64,000 nucleotides of DNA from Dendrolimus kikuchii (taxonomy: Eukaryota; Arthropoda; Insecta; Lepidoptera; Lasiocampidae): the NCBI GenBank assembly GCA_019925095.2, contig CM034408.1, positions 2,604,001 through 2,668,000 on the forward strand, read 5' to 3'. This document shows, piece after piece, positions 1 to 10,391 of this stretch (position 1 is the stretch's first letter; each line of letters begins with the position of its first letter). The translations under genes and the position numbers were made by a program. Below the pieces are notes generated by a model. It had not been told where the DNA came from. It saw only the letters and a program-made list of their open reading frames with translations, and did not search any database.

Positions 1-39
1 ATATTTCCCTTCACGCTTGTTTCTTAGTATGGATTTATA

Positions 40-240
40 AAATACTAGCGGATGCCCGCGACTTCGTCCGCGTGGTATTTTTTTAACTATCTCACGGGAA
101 CTCTTTAATTTTTCTAGATCAAAAGTATCCATATATTGACCAGGGATTTAAGCTGCAACCATACAAATTTTCATTAAAATCGGTCCAGTCGTTTCGGAGA
201 ATAAGAATTTTATTCATTGTATAGAAATTCGACCTCCACA
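40..240. repeat. Metulj/SINE-like unit with 'gcgacttcgtccgcg' end
   Basis: The segment opens with an 'actagcggatgcccgcgact' end and carries the 'aaaatcggtccagtcgtttc' motif typical of short lepidopteran retroposons. The same motifs recur near 8.0, 16.2, 24.4 and 42.8 kb. There is no coding potential. Naming it Metulj-like is from memory of butterfly SINEs. Confidence 0.5.
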
Positions 241-244
241 GTTT

Positions 245-490
245 ATTATATGTATAGATTGTCCACTAACTGCGCCCCGCGGTCTCACTCGCGTGGTGAT
301 GGAAAATTATATTTTGGATAATTCGCACTATATCTTTATAAATTACAGCCTATGTGTTATTCTGATGTGTAAGCTAAATTATTGTAAAGTTTTATCAAAA
401 TCCATTCAGTAGTTTTTGTGTGAAAGAGTAACAAACCATCCATACATTCTTACAAACTTTCGCGTTTATAATATTAGTAGTAGGATATAT
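245..490 (+). repeat. Second Metulj/SINE-like unit
   Basis: It begins with a 'cgcggtctcactcgcgtgg' end and finishes at 'tataatattagtagtaggat', a tail that also ends similar units at 28.65 and 30.16 kb. It abuts the unit at 40-240 and may be a tandem or composite copy. Confidence 0.4.
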
Positions 491-765
491 TCTTATACCT
501 GACAACATTCGATCAAGATGTATCGAGGACGCGACGCGACCTGATTCCGTTTCTCCACTGTAACAGATATCTCTCATAATAAATGGGTTATATTGTCATT
601 GTTTCAATGTAATTTATTGGCCCATTTTCATACTGCTATTGGAATATTGCACGTAATTAAGAAAATACTTCACGTTATTACTCATCCTCGATTCTCTATT
701 TTGTTACTTAGGGGATATCGACCTCGACGTCAAGGCCTGTATCACAGCAGCTTGGGCCAAGTGGC

Positions 766-1071
766 TTTTTTCATTGCAGGAGTTCAGCAGACAGGCAGAC
801 GGCCCACTTAATGGTAAGCGGTTACCATCGCCTATGGACATTTGCAACACCAAAGTTGCTACAAATGCGCTGCTGCTCTCTTAGGGGAGATTGGAACCTG
901 GTCACTAATGCCGGAACACAACACAAGTTTGTTACGGCGGTATACTCTAGACCAGTGTTCGCCATCCAGTCGAGCAAATACCCTTCCACCTGGCTGTGGG
1001 TTGTATTGTCGCCTCTTACGAAAGGCCGCCTGGCCGCAGGAAATTGTATTCTTTCTCCGTTCCTGCACGGA
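766..1071 (-). mobile_element. Family A retroposon, near full length
   Basis: The left end is a poly(T)-ATTGCAGG tail and the right end is the conserved head (TCCGTGCAGGAACGG read on the minus strand). The element is about 310 bp with a poly(A) tail and no ORF of its own. Its frames give 60-100 residue open stretches in every copy, which are artefacts of repetition. Confidence 0.85.
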
Positions 1072-1107
1072 CAAAATGGCGTGAGGTGACAGGTGTCATT
1101 TGTGACC

Positions 1108-1620
1108 CCTAAATGCCGCTTAAATTAAAAGGACAGGTCTATAAATCCATCATTAGACCTGTTCTTTTGTATGGCAGTGAAGCGTGGCCTGTACTAGCGA
1201 CACAAGCAAGAACTGCGTGTCAAGGAGATGAATATGCTGCGTTGGCTGTGTAGAGTGACACGGAAAGACTGTGTCAGGAACTCTCGCATCCGTGGCAGTC
1301 TTCATGTCCGTGACATAGCAGACAAAGTGCAAGAGTGTCGCTTACGCTGGTACGGCCACGTTTTACGGAGACCGGCTAATTACGTGGGGAACAAATGTCT
1401 AGCCATGCCGCCTCCGCCAGGTCCCGGTCGAAGGGGAAGGCCCAAGAAATGTTGGCTTGACGTTGTGAAGGATGATATGCGTGCCAATGGTCTCAAAACG
1501 GGGGATGCTGAAGACCGCGCGAAGTGGATTAGAAAAAGTAGGAAAGCGGACCCTGGGCGTCGGAGTGAACGCTCCGTACGCAACCGGGATTTAACGCTCG
1601 GATGATGATGATGATGATGA
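1108..1620 (+). pseudogene. 5'-truncated RTE-type LINE, reverse transcriptase C-terminus, (GAT)n tail
   Basis: From 1125 one frame reads like the end of an RT thumb region (RPVLLYGSEAW). A frameshift near 1210 moves the match to the frame opening at 1228, which encodes 125 residues including RLRWYGHVLRR and GRRGRPKKCWLDVV, the post-RT motif of RTE-like LINEs. The stop is followed at once by a (GAT)n run, which is the usual 3' end. A second, more broken copy lies at 10529-10795. It is inactive because it is 5'-truncated and frameshifted. Confidence 0.8.
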
Positions 1621-1705
1621 ATGTACACTGTTACAATGCATTTTAATATTTTCATGTAATACAAGAACAGGCGTTAAAATAACATCGTCTGACTTTTATA
1701 ATATA

Positions 1706-2040
1706 ACTAGCGGCCCCGGCAGACGTTGTCCTGCTCTGAAAAAATAAAAATCTAGGACCCGATCCCAGCGCCACCTACCGGTTCCAATTGTGGATTTAAA
1801 CCATCCGGGGAACCACTCAAAACACAAAAACAAAATCACCAAAACCGGTCCAGGTGATTAGGAGGATTCTAGAACCCGATCTCAACGCCACCTACCAGTT
1901 CCAACGGGATAAAAAATATCCTATGTCCGTTTACTGGTTCTAAGCTACCTCCCCACCAATTTTCAGCCAAATCGGTACAGCCGCTCTCGAGTTATAAATA
2001 GTGTAACTAACAGGACTTTCTTTTATATATCTATAGATGA
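1706..2040. repeat. Family H interspersed repeat
   Basis: It starts with the 'ggcagacgttgtcctgc' end and holds two copies of the 'cgccacctaccggttccaa' block. Other copies are at 3026-3205, 15460-16297, 23888-24465 and 56278-56588. It has no coding frame and its class is not recognised. Confidence 0.65.
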
Positions 2041-2087
2041 TAGAAGTAATTTTTTTTCAAACAATGGGCTGTTTGACTTCTTTTATT

Positions 2088-2119
2088 TGTACCTACTTAT
2101 GACGTCATAAGTAGGTACA
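2088..2119. repeat. Perfect 32-bp palindrome with TGACGTCA-type core
   Basis: Bases 2088-2103 are the exact reverse complement of 2104-2119, with no spacer. The centre reads TTATGACGTCATAA, a CRE-like site. It is not part of any recognised element. Confidence 0.85.
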
Positions 2120-2226
2120 CTCGTACAAAATCTATGAGGCTATAACGTTCTGTAGGTTTATAAAAAATATAAAAATCAGTTGATTTGACTGTCGGCTGGT
2201 CTATTTTTCATAGGAATATATATGTA

Positions 2227-2517
2227 ACAACAGCCCGTAAGCGTCCCACTGCTAGGCTCTGGCCTCCCACTATTGAGGAACGGACAGTATACCCGCCATG
2301 CTTGTCTAAGGTGGCTTGGCAGGTTTGACACATTAGTTATCTCGATGTGCAGGTCTCATCACTATGTTTTCCTTCACCGTTGTTAGCCCGTGACACTTAT
2401 AACAATATTCACATTCAGAAAACTGCCTAAGTGGTACATGCGTTCCGACCAGGATTGGAACCCGCGCCTTTTGAGTTTCGGTCGCGAGCGCTAGCCATTA
2501 CGCTACCACGAGTTGTG
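2227..2517 (-). mobile_element. Family F tRNA-derived SINE
   Basis: On the minus strand there is a tRNA-like head with an A-box (TAGCGTAATGG) and a degraded B-box, then a body whose 3' end carries the 'gcccagcagtgggac'-type LINE tail. It matches the copies at 9399-9713, 15493-16110 and 62400-62695. Confidence 0.75.
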
Positions 2518-2556
2518 GTAATTGTGGGAGTGTAAAGTAAAAAAATACTGCATGCC

Positions 2557-2765
2557 TTGAGTTACACTAAAGGAGACGAGTTGGCCTTTGTAGATGGGTT
2601 TCGGGTTCGCATCAGTGGACGAGGTCTAGTGGAGGTGGGTCATCGCGTCTTAGGGTCCACGGAGTTTGCTAGGCTATTTACCTGCCGGCCTGGCATAAGG
2701 CGAAGGATGGAACACCGAATAGTTTTAATGGGTATTCCGGAAGAAGTAGCCGGCGAGCTTTAATG
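2557..2765 (+). repeat. Family N repeat with open frame (68 codons)
   Basis: The open frame is shared in part with 39840-40110 ('ctatttacct...ggcatac' and 'gtgggtattccggaa' blocks) and more weakly with 7640-7760. That pattern shows a dispersed repeat, possibly a LINE 3' region, and not a host gene. Function unknown. Confidence 0.5.
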
Positions 2766-3500
2766 AATGAATGAATGAACGAATGAATGAAAATACTTTA
2801 TTTTACGCAAAAATTAAAACTACGTTCTTAAAAACTAGATACAGTAAATGCTGAACAAAGGCTGGCTTTATCGCTTAAAACGATTTCTTCCTGGCAACCC
2901 TCTAAACTAAGGAAAATATTAAAATATGACAGTGGCGTTGTGGGTAATAAATTAAAAATTAAAATTAAATATAACATTCAAAACACATTAAATAAATAAA
3001 TAAAAGTCTTTATTATGTACTATACTAGCTATCCCGGCAGACGTCGTCCTGCCCGGAAAAGCTTCAATCGATATGCCGACAGCAGCGCCACCTACCGGGT
3101 CCAATTGTGAAACAACTTTGCTAAAGATCATCACATGATCAAATGTATAGTTTACGATTCTATAAAGGACATACAAACAAACATTCATTCATATATATAA
3201 AGAAGTTAAACACAGTACATATTACAATATATACAGAATAAGCAGCTCTATTATACCTGAGACGACCAAAAATAATTATAAACCATGATTTTAAAAGAGG
3301 ATAAATTTATTTAGAAAATATTAGAGGATACTGACTTAGCCTGTCTGATGTTGAGTGGCAGTGAGTTCCATAAACGGACAGCCTGTACCGTGAAAGAGTT
3401 ATCAACGAAGGAAGAAGTGTGTACAGGTGTAATTAAGGACAGGACTAGAGCGCAAATAACGGGAATGAGAAGGAGATTTAAGTTAGGTTTTTGATCAAAA
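2766..3500 (-). mobile_element. Family L LINE 3' end with (ATTC)n tail, RT C-terminal relic
   Basis: Read on the minus strand, a degraded C-terminal coding piece (3330-3500, with a recognisable DSFTVQAVRLWN-like stretch) leads into a 3' UTR with the conserved 'ggaagaaatcg...gataaagcc' block (2860-2900) and an (ATTC)n tail at 2764-2790. A family H unit is inserted at 3026-3205. Better-preserved relatives are at 15089-15418 and 21434-21688. Confidence 0.65.
3026..3205. repeat. Family H repeat inserted in family L
   Basis: The 'cccggcagacgtcgtcctgc' end is followed by the 'cgccacctaccgggtccaat' block, as in the copy at 1706-2040. It sits inside the L element at 2766-3500. Confidence 0.6.
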
Positions 3501-3744
3501 ATCTGCTTTCATCATAAATCTACGACATGTATTCGTAATTACACAACATAGAGTCGTTAGCATGTCAAGTTACAAATAGGACGAATCGTGGTGTGTTTGT
3601 TATTAGCTACTGAATCGCACAGTATCTCATTGCGGAGATAAATGCTATATTTATCAGTTTTATCACTATAACACGCGCGTGCTATTTATTACTCTATATC
3701 CTGCTATTTCAATTAGATGTTTATCGCGTTTTTTTATGGAAGTA

Positions 3745-4053
3745 TAGATTTGCGTTGTTTTTTTTTATTGACAACTAAGGACTCTAGTTCCGTACCCCTT
3801 TTTACAATTAAATTTAAGAAGTTAGGAAGTTGTACTCGCTTATTTGTTACTTTGTTATTGTGTGTGACATTTAATGAATGCATGTTTGTGTTGTGGTGTA
3901 CCTTGAGAATAACTTATTATATTAATTTATTCTAATTTTAATACTAAACTTATACTAATGTAGAGTGTATCTGTTACATACTGGTGTTGTGAGGAAGTGC
4001 ATGTGCAGTGTGTGCCTTATGTCTGTACCTATATATATTATCTTAACTAGTGC
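3745..4053 (-). mobile_element. Family D retroposon, 3' part
   Basis: The left end is poly(T), that is, a poly(A) tail on the minus strand, followed by a block starting 'acaactaaggactctagttc' that recurs at 13078-13419, 40742-41108 and 54100-54368. It is cut at 4053 by an RTE-B insertion, and D-type sequence resumes briefly after 4467. Confidence 0.7.
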
Positions 4054-4457
4054 ACTGCGCAAAATCTGCGGAGCGACGCTCGCGGACCGCGTTCGTAATA
4101 CCGAAGTAAGAAAGAGAGTTGGTCTGAAAGAGTGCGTTGGGGTAGGTAAGGAAAGGAATGCTCCGGTGGTTCGGGCATGTGGAAAGAATGCATGATGAAA
4201 GAATGACAAAACAGATATACATTGCAAAAGTGGATGGATGCAGAAGTCGTGGAAGGCCACGACACACCTTCCACGATCAAATTGATCGTGTATTAGAAGG
4301 TGATGTCAGGAGCCTTAAGAACAGACGAGCGTGCATGACAAGAGCTATGAATGTCAAAGAAGCGAGTGAGGTGTGTAAGAACAAGCCTGAATGGCGCTCT
4401 GTTGTTCGTGCCTACCCCGCAAGGGAACTGGTGTGAAGCTATGTATGTATGTATGTA
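4054..4457 (+). mobile_element. RTE-B 3' end copy in family D
   Basis: It encodes the end of the RTE-B ORF in two frames, because a 2-nt loss near 4140 shifts the frame. The C-terminal frame runs 4158-4433 and holds LRWFGHVERM and RSRGRPRHTFHDQIDRVL. The ORF stop is followed directly by (TATG)n. A 10-bp TSD 'taactagtgc' flanks it (4044-4053 and 4458-4467). Confidence 0.85.
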
Positions 4458-4467
4458 TAACTAGTGC

Positions 4468-4940
4468 CATGTTTGCGTTTGACCACTGTCTCACCTGATG
4501 TTAAGCGATGACGCAGTCTAGAATACAGCACGCTTACCTAGAAGATACCTATTCACTTGAAGACTTGATCGATTGTATTTGTCAGGACAATCAGACTCCG
4601 GCAAATTATTCCATTCTTCGGCAGTGCGCACCAGAAAAGATGAAGCGAAACGCTTGGTTCTGACTGGTGGTATTTCCACTATGTAACGGTGGCGCAAACC
4701 GGTGCGTCTGGTTGTCCGATGGTAAAATGGGGATGGAGGAATTAGCTCGTGCAATTCTAAGAAACACTACCCGGAATGTATCGGATAGAAGAGAGTTAGC
4801 CCCGCAACCTTGCGTCTATGCTCTAGACTCTGAAGTTCGGCATAAAAAAGACGATCATTGCCGACCAGCTTCCTGGCTTTTTTCTCAATTGATTCCAATG
4901 CCTCCAACTTATGTTCTTCAGATGGCTGTTTTTCTTTAAG
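4468..4940 (-). pseudogene. Family T LINE reverse transcriptase C-terminus
   Basis: The minus-strand frame 4518-4754 encodes a C-terminal LINE motif (PPVRTKRFASSFLVRTAEEW, then NNLP). Upstream, 4758-4935 continues in another frame with KKARKLVGN and similar, so there is a frameshift. The 3' UTR reaches the 'ttaacatcaggtgag' tail at about 4490, which is common in lepidopteran jockey-like LINEs. It is a 5'-truncated dead copy. Confidence 0.7.
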
Positions 4941-5455
4941 CTTCTTTAATATTTTATTAAAACGTGAAAGGAAAGTGGTTATAGTATATGGTTTTCAATA
5001 TCCGTTGCATTGTTAGTCTGTTTTTTCTTATGAGGTAAATTTTTGAATAAAATTTTGAGATGCCTCTCACCGCGAGCATTCGCCTGTTATGTAACATTTA
5101 TGATTCGATTTTGAGCTTTTAGTTGATTCCATAATGTCAGACTAAGCGGTCGTTTTATCAAAATACAGACTGTATCATTACAGGTTGCGTACTGTAATGC
5201 TCGGTTCTTCTCCTTCACCGATGTAATGCTTGGATCTGTAACCTTACATTACAGGCGAATGCTCGCGTTTTGGTAAATTGTGTGCTGAGGCAGTTAATTT
5301 AACACATTATCTATATAATTTCTAACTTTAGATGTTTCTTAACTTGACTAATATCCGGTTGCTATATCGCACTACCATTGGTAGAAATATGACAATATCT
5401 GAATGGCGTTTATGTCAAATAACCAGTCGTAAGGCATTGTACGGTTAGGTAGAAT
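4941..5455. other. No feature seen
   Basis: AT-rich sequence with no credible coding frame, RNA gene or repeat match within the window. Confidence 0.5.
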
Positions 5456-5960
5456 ATAGAATAGAATAGAATATACTTTAATGCATAACATTAAGATGCA
5501 ATTCAAGAAGTTCAAGTACAGAAGACAATTTTTTTATTTTTTTTTTATTGCAGGAGTTCAGCAGACAGGCAGACGGCCCACTTGATGGAAAGCGGTTACC
5601 ATCGCCTATGGACATTTGCAATACCAAAGGTGCTACAAATGCGCTGCTGCTCTCTTAAAGGAGACTGGAACCTGGTCACTAATGCCGGAACACAACACAA
5701 GGTTGTTATGGCGGCATACTCTAGACCAGGGGTGGTCGCCATCCAGTCGAACAAATACCCTACCACCTGGCTGTGGGTTGTTTAGTCGCCTCTTACGACA
5801 GGCCGCCAGGCCGCAGGAAATTGTATTCTTTCTCCGTTCCTGCACGGAACATAGGCGGTCTTATCACTAAAAGCAATTTCTTCCAGACAACCTTAGGATG
5901 GATTAGAGAAAAATTGTATAACATGTGGGTTTTACAATATAACTATAATAAAAAATAAAT
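5456..5960 (-). mobile_element. Family L 3' end, interrupted by family A
   Basis: The (AGAAT)n tail and the 'atactttaatg' start of a reversed 3' UTR lie at 5456-5530. After a family A insertion (5534-5848) the conserved block 'ggcggtcttatcactaaaag' follows at 5853. Confidence 0.55.
5534..5848 (-). mobile_element. Family A retroposon, full length
   Basis: Poly(T)-ATTGCAGG tail on the left and head TCCGTGCAGGAACGG on the right (minus strand). It is inserted in a family L 3' UTR. Confidence 0.85.
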
Positions 5961-6013
5961 AAAAATAAAATTATATATATAAAATTTTGAAATGACAAGT
6001 GTAATAGACATAC

Positions 6014-6045
6014 GTATATATCAATATATATATATTGATATATAC
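6014..6045. repeat. Perfect 32-bp AT-rich palindrome
   Basis: 'gtatatatcaatatat' is followed directly by its exact reverse complement. Low-complexity composition makes chance or slippage plausible. Confidence 0.75.
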
Positions 6046-6059
6046 ATAAATAATAATTA

Positions 6060-6700
6060 CATTACATACATTTTGACATAGTAGAGATAAGCTGGAATCA
6101 TTATCTCTAGAGTTCTGGTTGGTTTCTGCTAATGGGTGGTTGAGGCCAATTCTTTAGACGAGAGAAACCCTCTAAAATTATATATAGTAAGGTTTTGTTT
6201 TCACGGACTGATATGGACGCTAGTCCAAAAGTACTTAAAAGTTTAGATATATATCAATATACCAAATTATTTCTGTAATATTCAACACGTCGCCTATATT
6301 TGACTCGTTGTATTTAAAAACCACTCAAAATTTTACGAGCATCCTGCTTCTATAGCTAATATTATAACATACCAGTCGGTCATCAATTGAAGTAGGAACT
6401 TCATGCGCCATATGCTGGGCTAATTATAATCCTGTGCAATAAATGAGCGTGTGTTATCAATCTGGAACCGCTTGATTTAACTTGCTTCCTCATTCGGCGA
6501 GGTTATTCGGGATTTTGAGCTCGTTTTCGGAGTACCATTATCGCAAAGGTCACGACTTGTGGCAGTCTATCAGTGCCATGAATTGGTTGATTGTTATTTA
6601 CCAGCCTTGCTTGTTGTATATATAATAATCCTTGCCTAATATAACTATGATCATTCATTCATTTTTATTCTGAAATTAATTTTCTTTTCATTCATTATAA
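6060..6700. other. No feature seen
   Basis: No coding frame, RNA gene or in-window repeat match was recognised. Confidence 0.5.
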
Positions 6701-6706
6701 GTAAAT

Positions 6707-7140
6707 TGTTACGCCCGAGGTGCCGATAAAAGCAAATTCACACCTGCGTCTGTAGAAACACATTTTATTACCTTTTCGGCATTTGGACTTCTTTGTTTAC
6801 TTTGTGTTTAGAAAAACAGCCTATTGTGTATTGTAATCTTTTATGGCAGTCATTAGCCAGGTGTGATTCTAGGAATTTCGGTCACGCGGCGGTGCAGACA
6901 TATTGCATCCGAGCTGTATAAAGCAAGGCCTTAATGGACGAGGCAGTCGAACGATAACTATAAGTGGAGCAAGACTTGTGTACATTCGCTAAATTCGCTA
7001 TTTAGTGACGGAATTTGCACGTGTTATTGAATCGTACTTTACATTTGGACTGGTTGTATTCAGTTATATTTATACCTGTGTTATACGTGTTTGTATAGTT
7101 CTAATAAATTCTATAGTAATTCAATCACAATCACAATATG
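6707..7140 (+). mobile_element. Solo-LTR-like sequence (family Q)
   Basis: It starts TGTTAC and pairs with a diverged inverted copy at 17325-17775. Shared parts include a TATA box (TATAAAG, 6917-6923), a CAGTCGAA initiator about 28 bp downstream, the 'tacctgtgttatacgtgttt' block and a poly(A) signal in 'ctaataaattc'. Promoter plus polyadenylation signal in a few hundred bp is typical of an LTR. No internal region or second flanking LTR is seen. Confidence 0.45.
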
Positions 7141-7344
7141 ACCACGTTTAGGCGAATTGTCGCAACTGGGTTAAGAGTACTCATGAGTATTGACTTCTTG
7201 TCTACAATGTTTTGACAAAACTTTTAGCTATTTTCACTGATTAAATTGAAATCCACCCGAGGATACTTTTTGTGGTTTAGATAGTCTTTATTGAATAATC
7301 TTAGAAATGTCAGCCAGGGTAATGTAATGATGATATGACGACTC

Positions 7345-7610
7345 CTTTTGGAAACGCATCATGCTTTAGTAAACATGATCCGTTTCCGTAGGAGGCAGAG
7401 TGGGAACGTGAGCGTACCACCTTGCTCCGCTCCTTTCAATAGAGAACAAGTTGGTGCTAAAAAACGTCGCGTGACCTCCGTTCGCCTTATCCCTGGGGAG
7501 CGCATCCACCCGCTGTATCTGCTGTCGAAATAAAGGCACGCAGGTGTTCCTATCTCGCTTACGTCACCTTTCATGTAGCTGTGCAATTTGTTCTACGGAG
7601 GTGAAGCCTA
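7345..7610. other. GC-richer block of unknown origin
   Basis: This block is open on both strands (61 codons on plus from 7348, 75 codons on minus to 7586). Neither frame is recognised and no splice signals or repeats support it. Confidence 0.2.
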
Positions 7611-7639
7611 TAAATATGTCAGAGCCTCGACTTCTGCCT

Positions 7640-7850
7640 GGCAGTGAATAAGGCCTACGGGCCGCCTACTGCCCGAGTCCATAGATCTGGCCATGTTATT
7701 TACCCACAGCCATAAGGCTAAGGAAGTGATCCAGCAAACATAGATTATATTTTCACTTAACATCAGGTTAGATAGGGATCAGTTGCGAACCTATACCATA
7801 GCAAAAAAAGTAGCTGGCGAGCTCCTCCGACCTCCAATGCTTTGGTAATT
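7640..7850 (+). repeat. Family N-like repeat with LINE-type tail
   Basis: 'ggccatgttatttacccaca' parallels the N copy at 39.99 kb. It is followed by 'ttcacttaacatcaggtt', a tail shared by many lepidopteran LINEs and SINEs and seen inverted at 4490. Confidence 0.4.
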
Positions 7851-8009
7851 CCGAAAATTGGTTTCATTCTGTCAAAAAATGGATAATGTTATAATACCCT
7901 GGAGTTCAAATGGCTTCAGTCCGAGTCACATTTTCCCATACTCATGTCCCAAATTTTTTACTAACCTTTCGTCTAATGGACGTACGTACGATAATATATT
8001 TAAACTAGG

Positions 8010-8410
8010 ATTAGCCCGCGACTTCGTCCTCGCCCGACTTGAAATTCCTGCGGGATTCCCGGGACACAAAGGGCTTAGTGAGAACTGTGTCGGTATAAGG
8101 TTATTTTTATGCACACGAACCACTGCAAATCGCAAAAATCACATTGAAGTCGATTTTTTATGTGGCCATTTTAAATCATTCCCAGAAAAAATCCCGCGGG
8201 ATTACCGTGATAAAAGTAGCGCAGATTTTAAGTCTAAGAATTTGCTGTCGATTAGCGAAAACAGCTTCGAAATTGGCCCAGTGGTTTTTACGTGAATCGA
8301 AACAGACAAGAGATGTAAAAAAATGCATCGTGTTCTCCATCGTTTATATAGTCTATTCCAGTTGTTTTTTATTTACATAGCTTCAATGTACAGACACGGC
8401 ATGTTTAGAA
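8010..8410 (+). repeat. Family O repeat
   Basis: It starts 'agcccgcgacttcgtcctcg' and ends near 'catgtttagaatcttataat'. The block 'tgcatcgtgttctccatcgt' matches the reverse strand of 13035-13745. The long open frame here (7858-8295) has no recognisable domain and is part of the repeat. Confidence 0.6.
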
Positions 8411-8783
8411 TCTTATAATATAGATATTTACGGAAAAAATTTCAGATACAATATTTTTGCGCATTTATTAGTTCGAGGCCGTTTGATAACCCCTTTAAAT
8501 CGGAATTTTTCAGAAAATAAACAACGAAAATAACTTTTGTAAAACACAAACAGATGTTGGACGATAGCCTTCTTATTCGTATCGAAGATAACTCAAGATT
8601 ACATCGATCTTGTGTTTAGGTATACCGCACAGTGTAACAACGCATCGAATATCTCTAAGAGCCGATTTACATTGACCCAGCTATTGACTTTGGGAGTGGA
8701 CCGACTTCAAAATATTCAATCGGGAAAAATGTTTAAATTTTTGGTAACTTTTTAATATTCCTTTCAGCTGCCGCCATTGCTGA

Positions 8784-9074
8784 TTTTTTTTTATAACATG
8801 AGTTCGGCAGATGGGCAGATGGCCAGATGGTGACGCATTTGCAACACCAAAGGCGCTGCTACAAATGCGCTGTTGCTCTCTTGGGAGAGACTGGTACCTG
8901 GTCACTAATGCCGGAACACAACTCAAGATTCTTATGGCGGCATACTCTAGACCAGGGGTGGTAGCCATCCAGACGGGCAAATACCCTACCATCTGGCTGT
9001 GGGTTGTGTTGTGGCCTCTTACGACAGGCCACCCCAACCCAGGAAATTCTATTTTTTCTCCGTTCCTGCACGGA
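8784..9074 (-). mobile_element. Family A retroposon, diverged
   Basis: Poly(T) tail on the left and head on the right. It lacks the 'ttgatggaaagcggttacc' stretch near the tail and carries several substitutions. It lies inside DNA transposon Y. Confidence 0.8.
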
Positions 9075-9304
9075 TAAAGATAAAGTTCCTGCTAGATATT
9101 GAAATACCAGAATTGGGCCCCTGGTTTGAAGTCAGTCAGACTCAGCAGCGCTGTACTGACTTCAAATTAATTTACACGATGCCAGTATGAACTCAGCGGT
9201 GGCTTCCTTCGAATTTGAAGTCAGTAGGTGGATCAAAGTAAATCAGCTTTGAAGGTGATTGCTTCAATCGGCTTTGACTGACTTCAATATTGACGACCTC
9301 TGTG

Positions 9305-9807
9305 GGTTGTAAACAAACTTTCCGTTATTTACTATATGATCTGGGTGTCTGGGATCGGCTCCAGAGTGGTATATTATGGTGGTTGTATATTAGCCATACA
9401 TAACATTCGTGATAGCGTAATGGCTAGCGCACGCGTCTCAGACCCAAAAGGGCGCGGGTTCGATCCTGACCGGAACGCATGCACCACTTAGGCAGTATTC
9501 TGACCTAATGTGCATATTGTTACAATTACCACGTGCTAATAACGGTGAAGGAAAAACATTGTGATGCAACCTGCACATCGAGATAACCGATGTGTCAAAC
9601 CTGCCAAGCCGCCTTGGACAAGCGTGGCAGGTATACTGTCCATGCTCCAGTAATGGGAGGCTCTAGCCCAGCAGTGGGACATTCATGGGCTGTTATTACG
9701 TTACATTTTTTACATATTAACCATAACAAAAGCGTAAATTGCTTAGCTTGGGGATGTATGATGTGTGTGTTTATCTGCCGATTTTTATTTTTATTAATAT
9801 TGCCGAT
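9305..9807 (+). mobile_element. Family G tRNA-derived SINE, 5'-truncated, split by SINE F
   Basis: The body blocks 'ctgggtgtctgggatcggct' (before F) and 'gtgtgtttatctgccgattt' (after F) match the minus-strand copies at 22565-22821 and 46209-46457. The tRNA-like head is missing. Confidence 0.7.
9399..9713 (+). mobile_element. Family F tRNA-derived SINE with intact A and B boxes
   Basis: Pol III A-box TAGCGTAATGG at 9413-9423 and B-box GGTTCGATCC at 9457-9466, followed by a LINE-like tail ('gcccagcagtgggacattca'). It is flanked by a 12-bp TSD in SINE G: 'atattagccata' (9387-9398) and 'atattaaccata' (9714-9725). It has the structure of a transcribable SINE, but expression cannot be judged here. 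Confidence 0.85.
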
Positions 9808-9886
9808 TAAATATTTTGAAGTCAGTCCGCTCCCTAAGTCAGTAGCTGGATCAATGTAAATCAGCCTTTAATGTTGTATGGAAGAT

Positions 9887-9898
9887 TGCGCGTGCGCA
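9887..9898 (-). promoter_or_regulatory. NRF1/Erect-wing-like site
   Basis: On the minus strand TGCGCACGCGCA fits the consensus YGCGCAYGCGCR at all twelve positions. It lies about 60 bp upstream of the initiator at 9957. Binding is inferred from the motif only. Confidence 0.5.
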
Positions 9899-9956
9899 TC
9901 TAATGTGTTAACCGCGTCCCGTACAATGCGGGCACGGGAATATTGCTTCTTTTTAA

Positions 9957-9992
9957 TCAGTCACTCAGTAACTATCGTCCACGACAGACGTG
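9957..9992 (+). promoter_or_regulatory. Core promoter: initiator plus DPE
   Basis: An arthropod initiator TCAGTC has its A (+1) at 9959. AGACGTG, the strongest DPE form known from Drosophila, occupies +28 to +34 (9986-9992), exactly the required spacing. There is no TATA box, as expected for DPE promoters. The stretch is unique in the window and begins right after transposon Y. It would drive the exon at 10392. Confidence 0.6.
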
Positions 9993-10391
9993 CATTGTTT
10001 TGATTGTAACACTTTTAAAAGCGAAAATTAACCGTCAAAGACATTTCGCAATCTTGTTATGTGAGAAACGGTGTGTTTTAGTGTGTATTATGTCTTTATT
10101 TTTCCATTAACAACTTTCAACTTTGTCCGTAAACAAATAAGGGTGGTTATTCATCATCGTGGTGATTAAGAAAATTGCATTCAATTACAACCGATTAATT
10201 GCCGATTCAATTGAATTTTGCTGTTCTTGTCGTTCGTTCGATGTGTGAGTGAGATATAGGGATGTGAATCGTTGAGTGACTATTTTTAATTGTTCAAAAC
10301 TTGTTATGGCTGTAAGTGTACTGTTATACACGTGTATTTGACGCGTGTGGTGATCAGTTTGTGAACAGTGAGTGATGGTTTAGTGATAACA

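Larger units (their letters stand above)
8661..9866. mobile_element. Family Y DNA transposon with 63-bp terminal inverted repeats
   Basis: The left end 8661-8723 and the right end 9803-9866 are inverted copies differing at about 7 of 63 positions. The interior repeats the motif 'gaagtcagt' in both orientations (9117-9300). No transposase frame remains, so it is non-autonomous. It has been invaded by A (8784-9074) and G (from 9305), and G in turn by F. The TSD is not clear and the superfamily is not recognised. Confidence 0.7.

Noticed and set aside
811..1089. Open frames of 60-110 codons over every family A copy
   Set aside because: The same frames recur on both strands in all copies with random stops and no conserved start. 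They are shadows of a non-coding retroposon.
4667..4939. 90-codon plus-strand ORF
   Set aside because: It is the antisense shadow of the family T LINE coding relic on the minus strand.
7858..8295. 145-codon plus-strand ORF
   Set aside because: It runs through repeat O, which recurs reversed at 13.0-13.7 kb, and shows no domain.
9413..9470. tRNA gene
   Set aside because: A- and B-boxes are present, but the acceptor stem and 3' half do not fold and the sequence continues into a SINE body. The same holds for the G SINEs at 22.8 and 46.4 kb.
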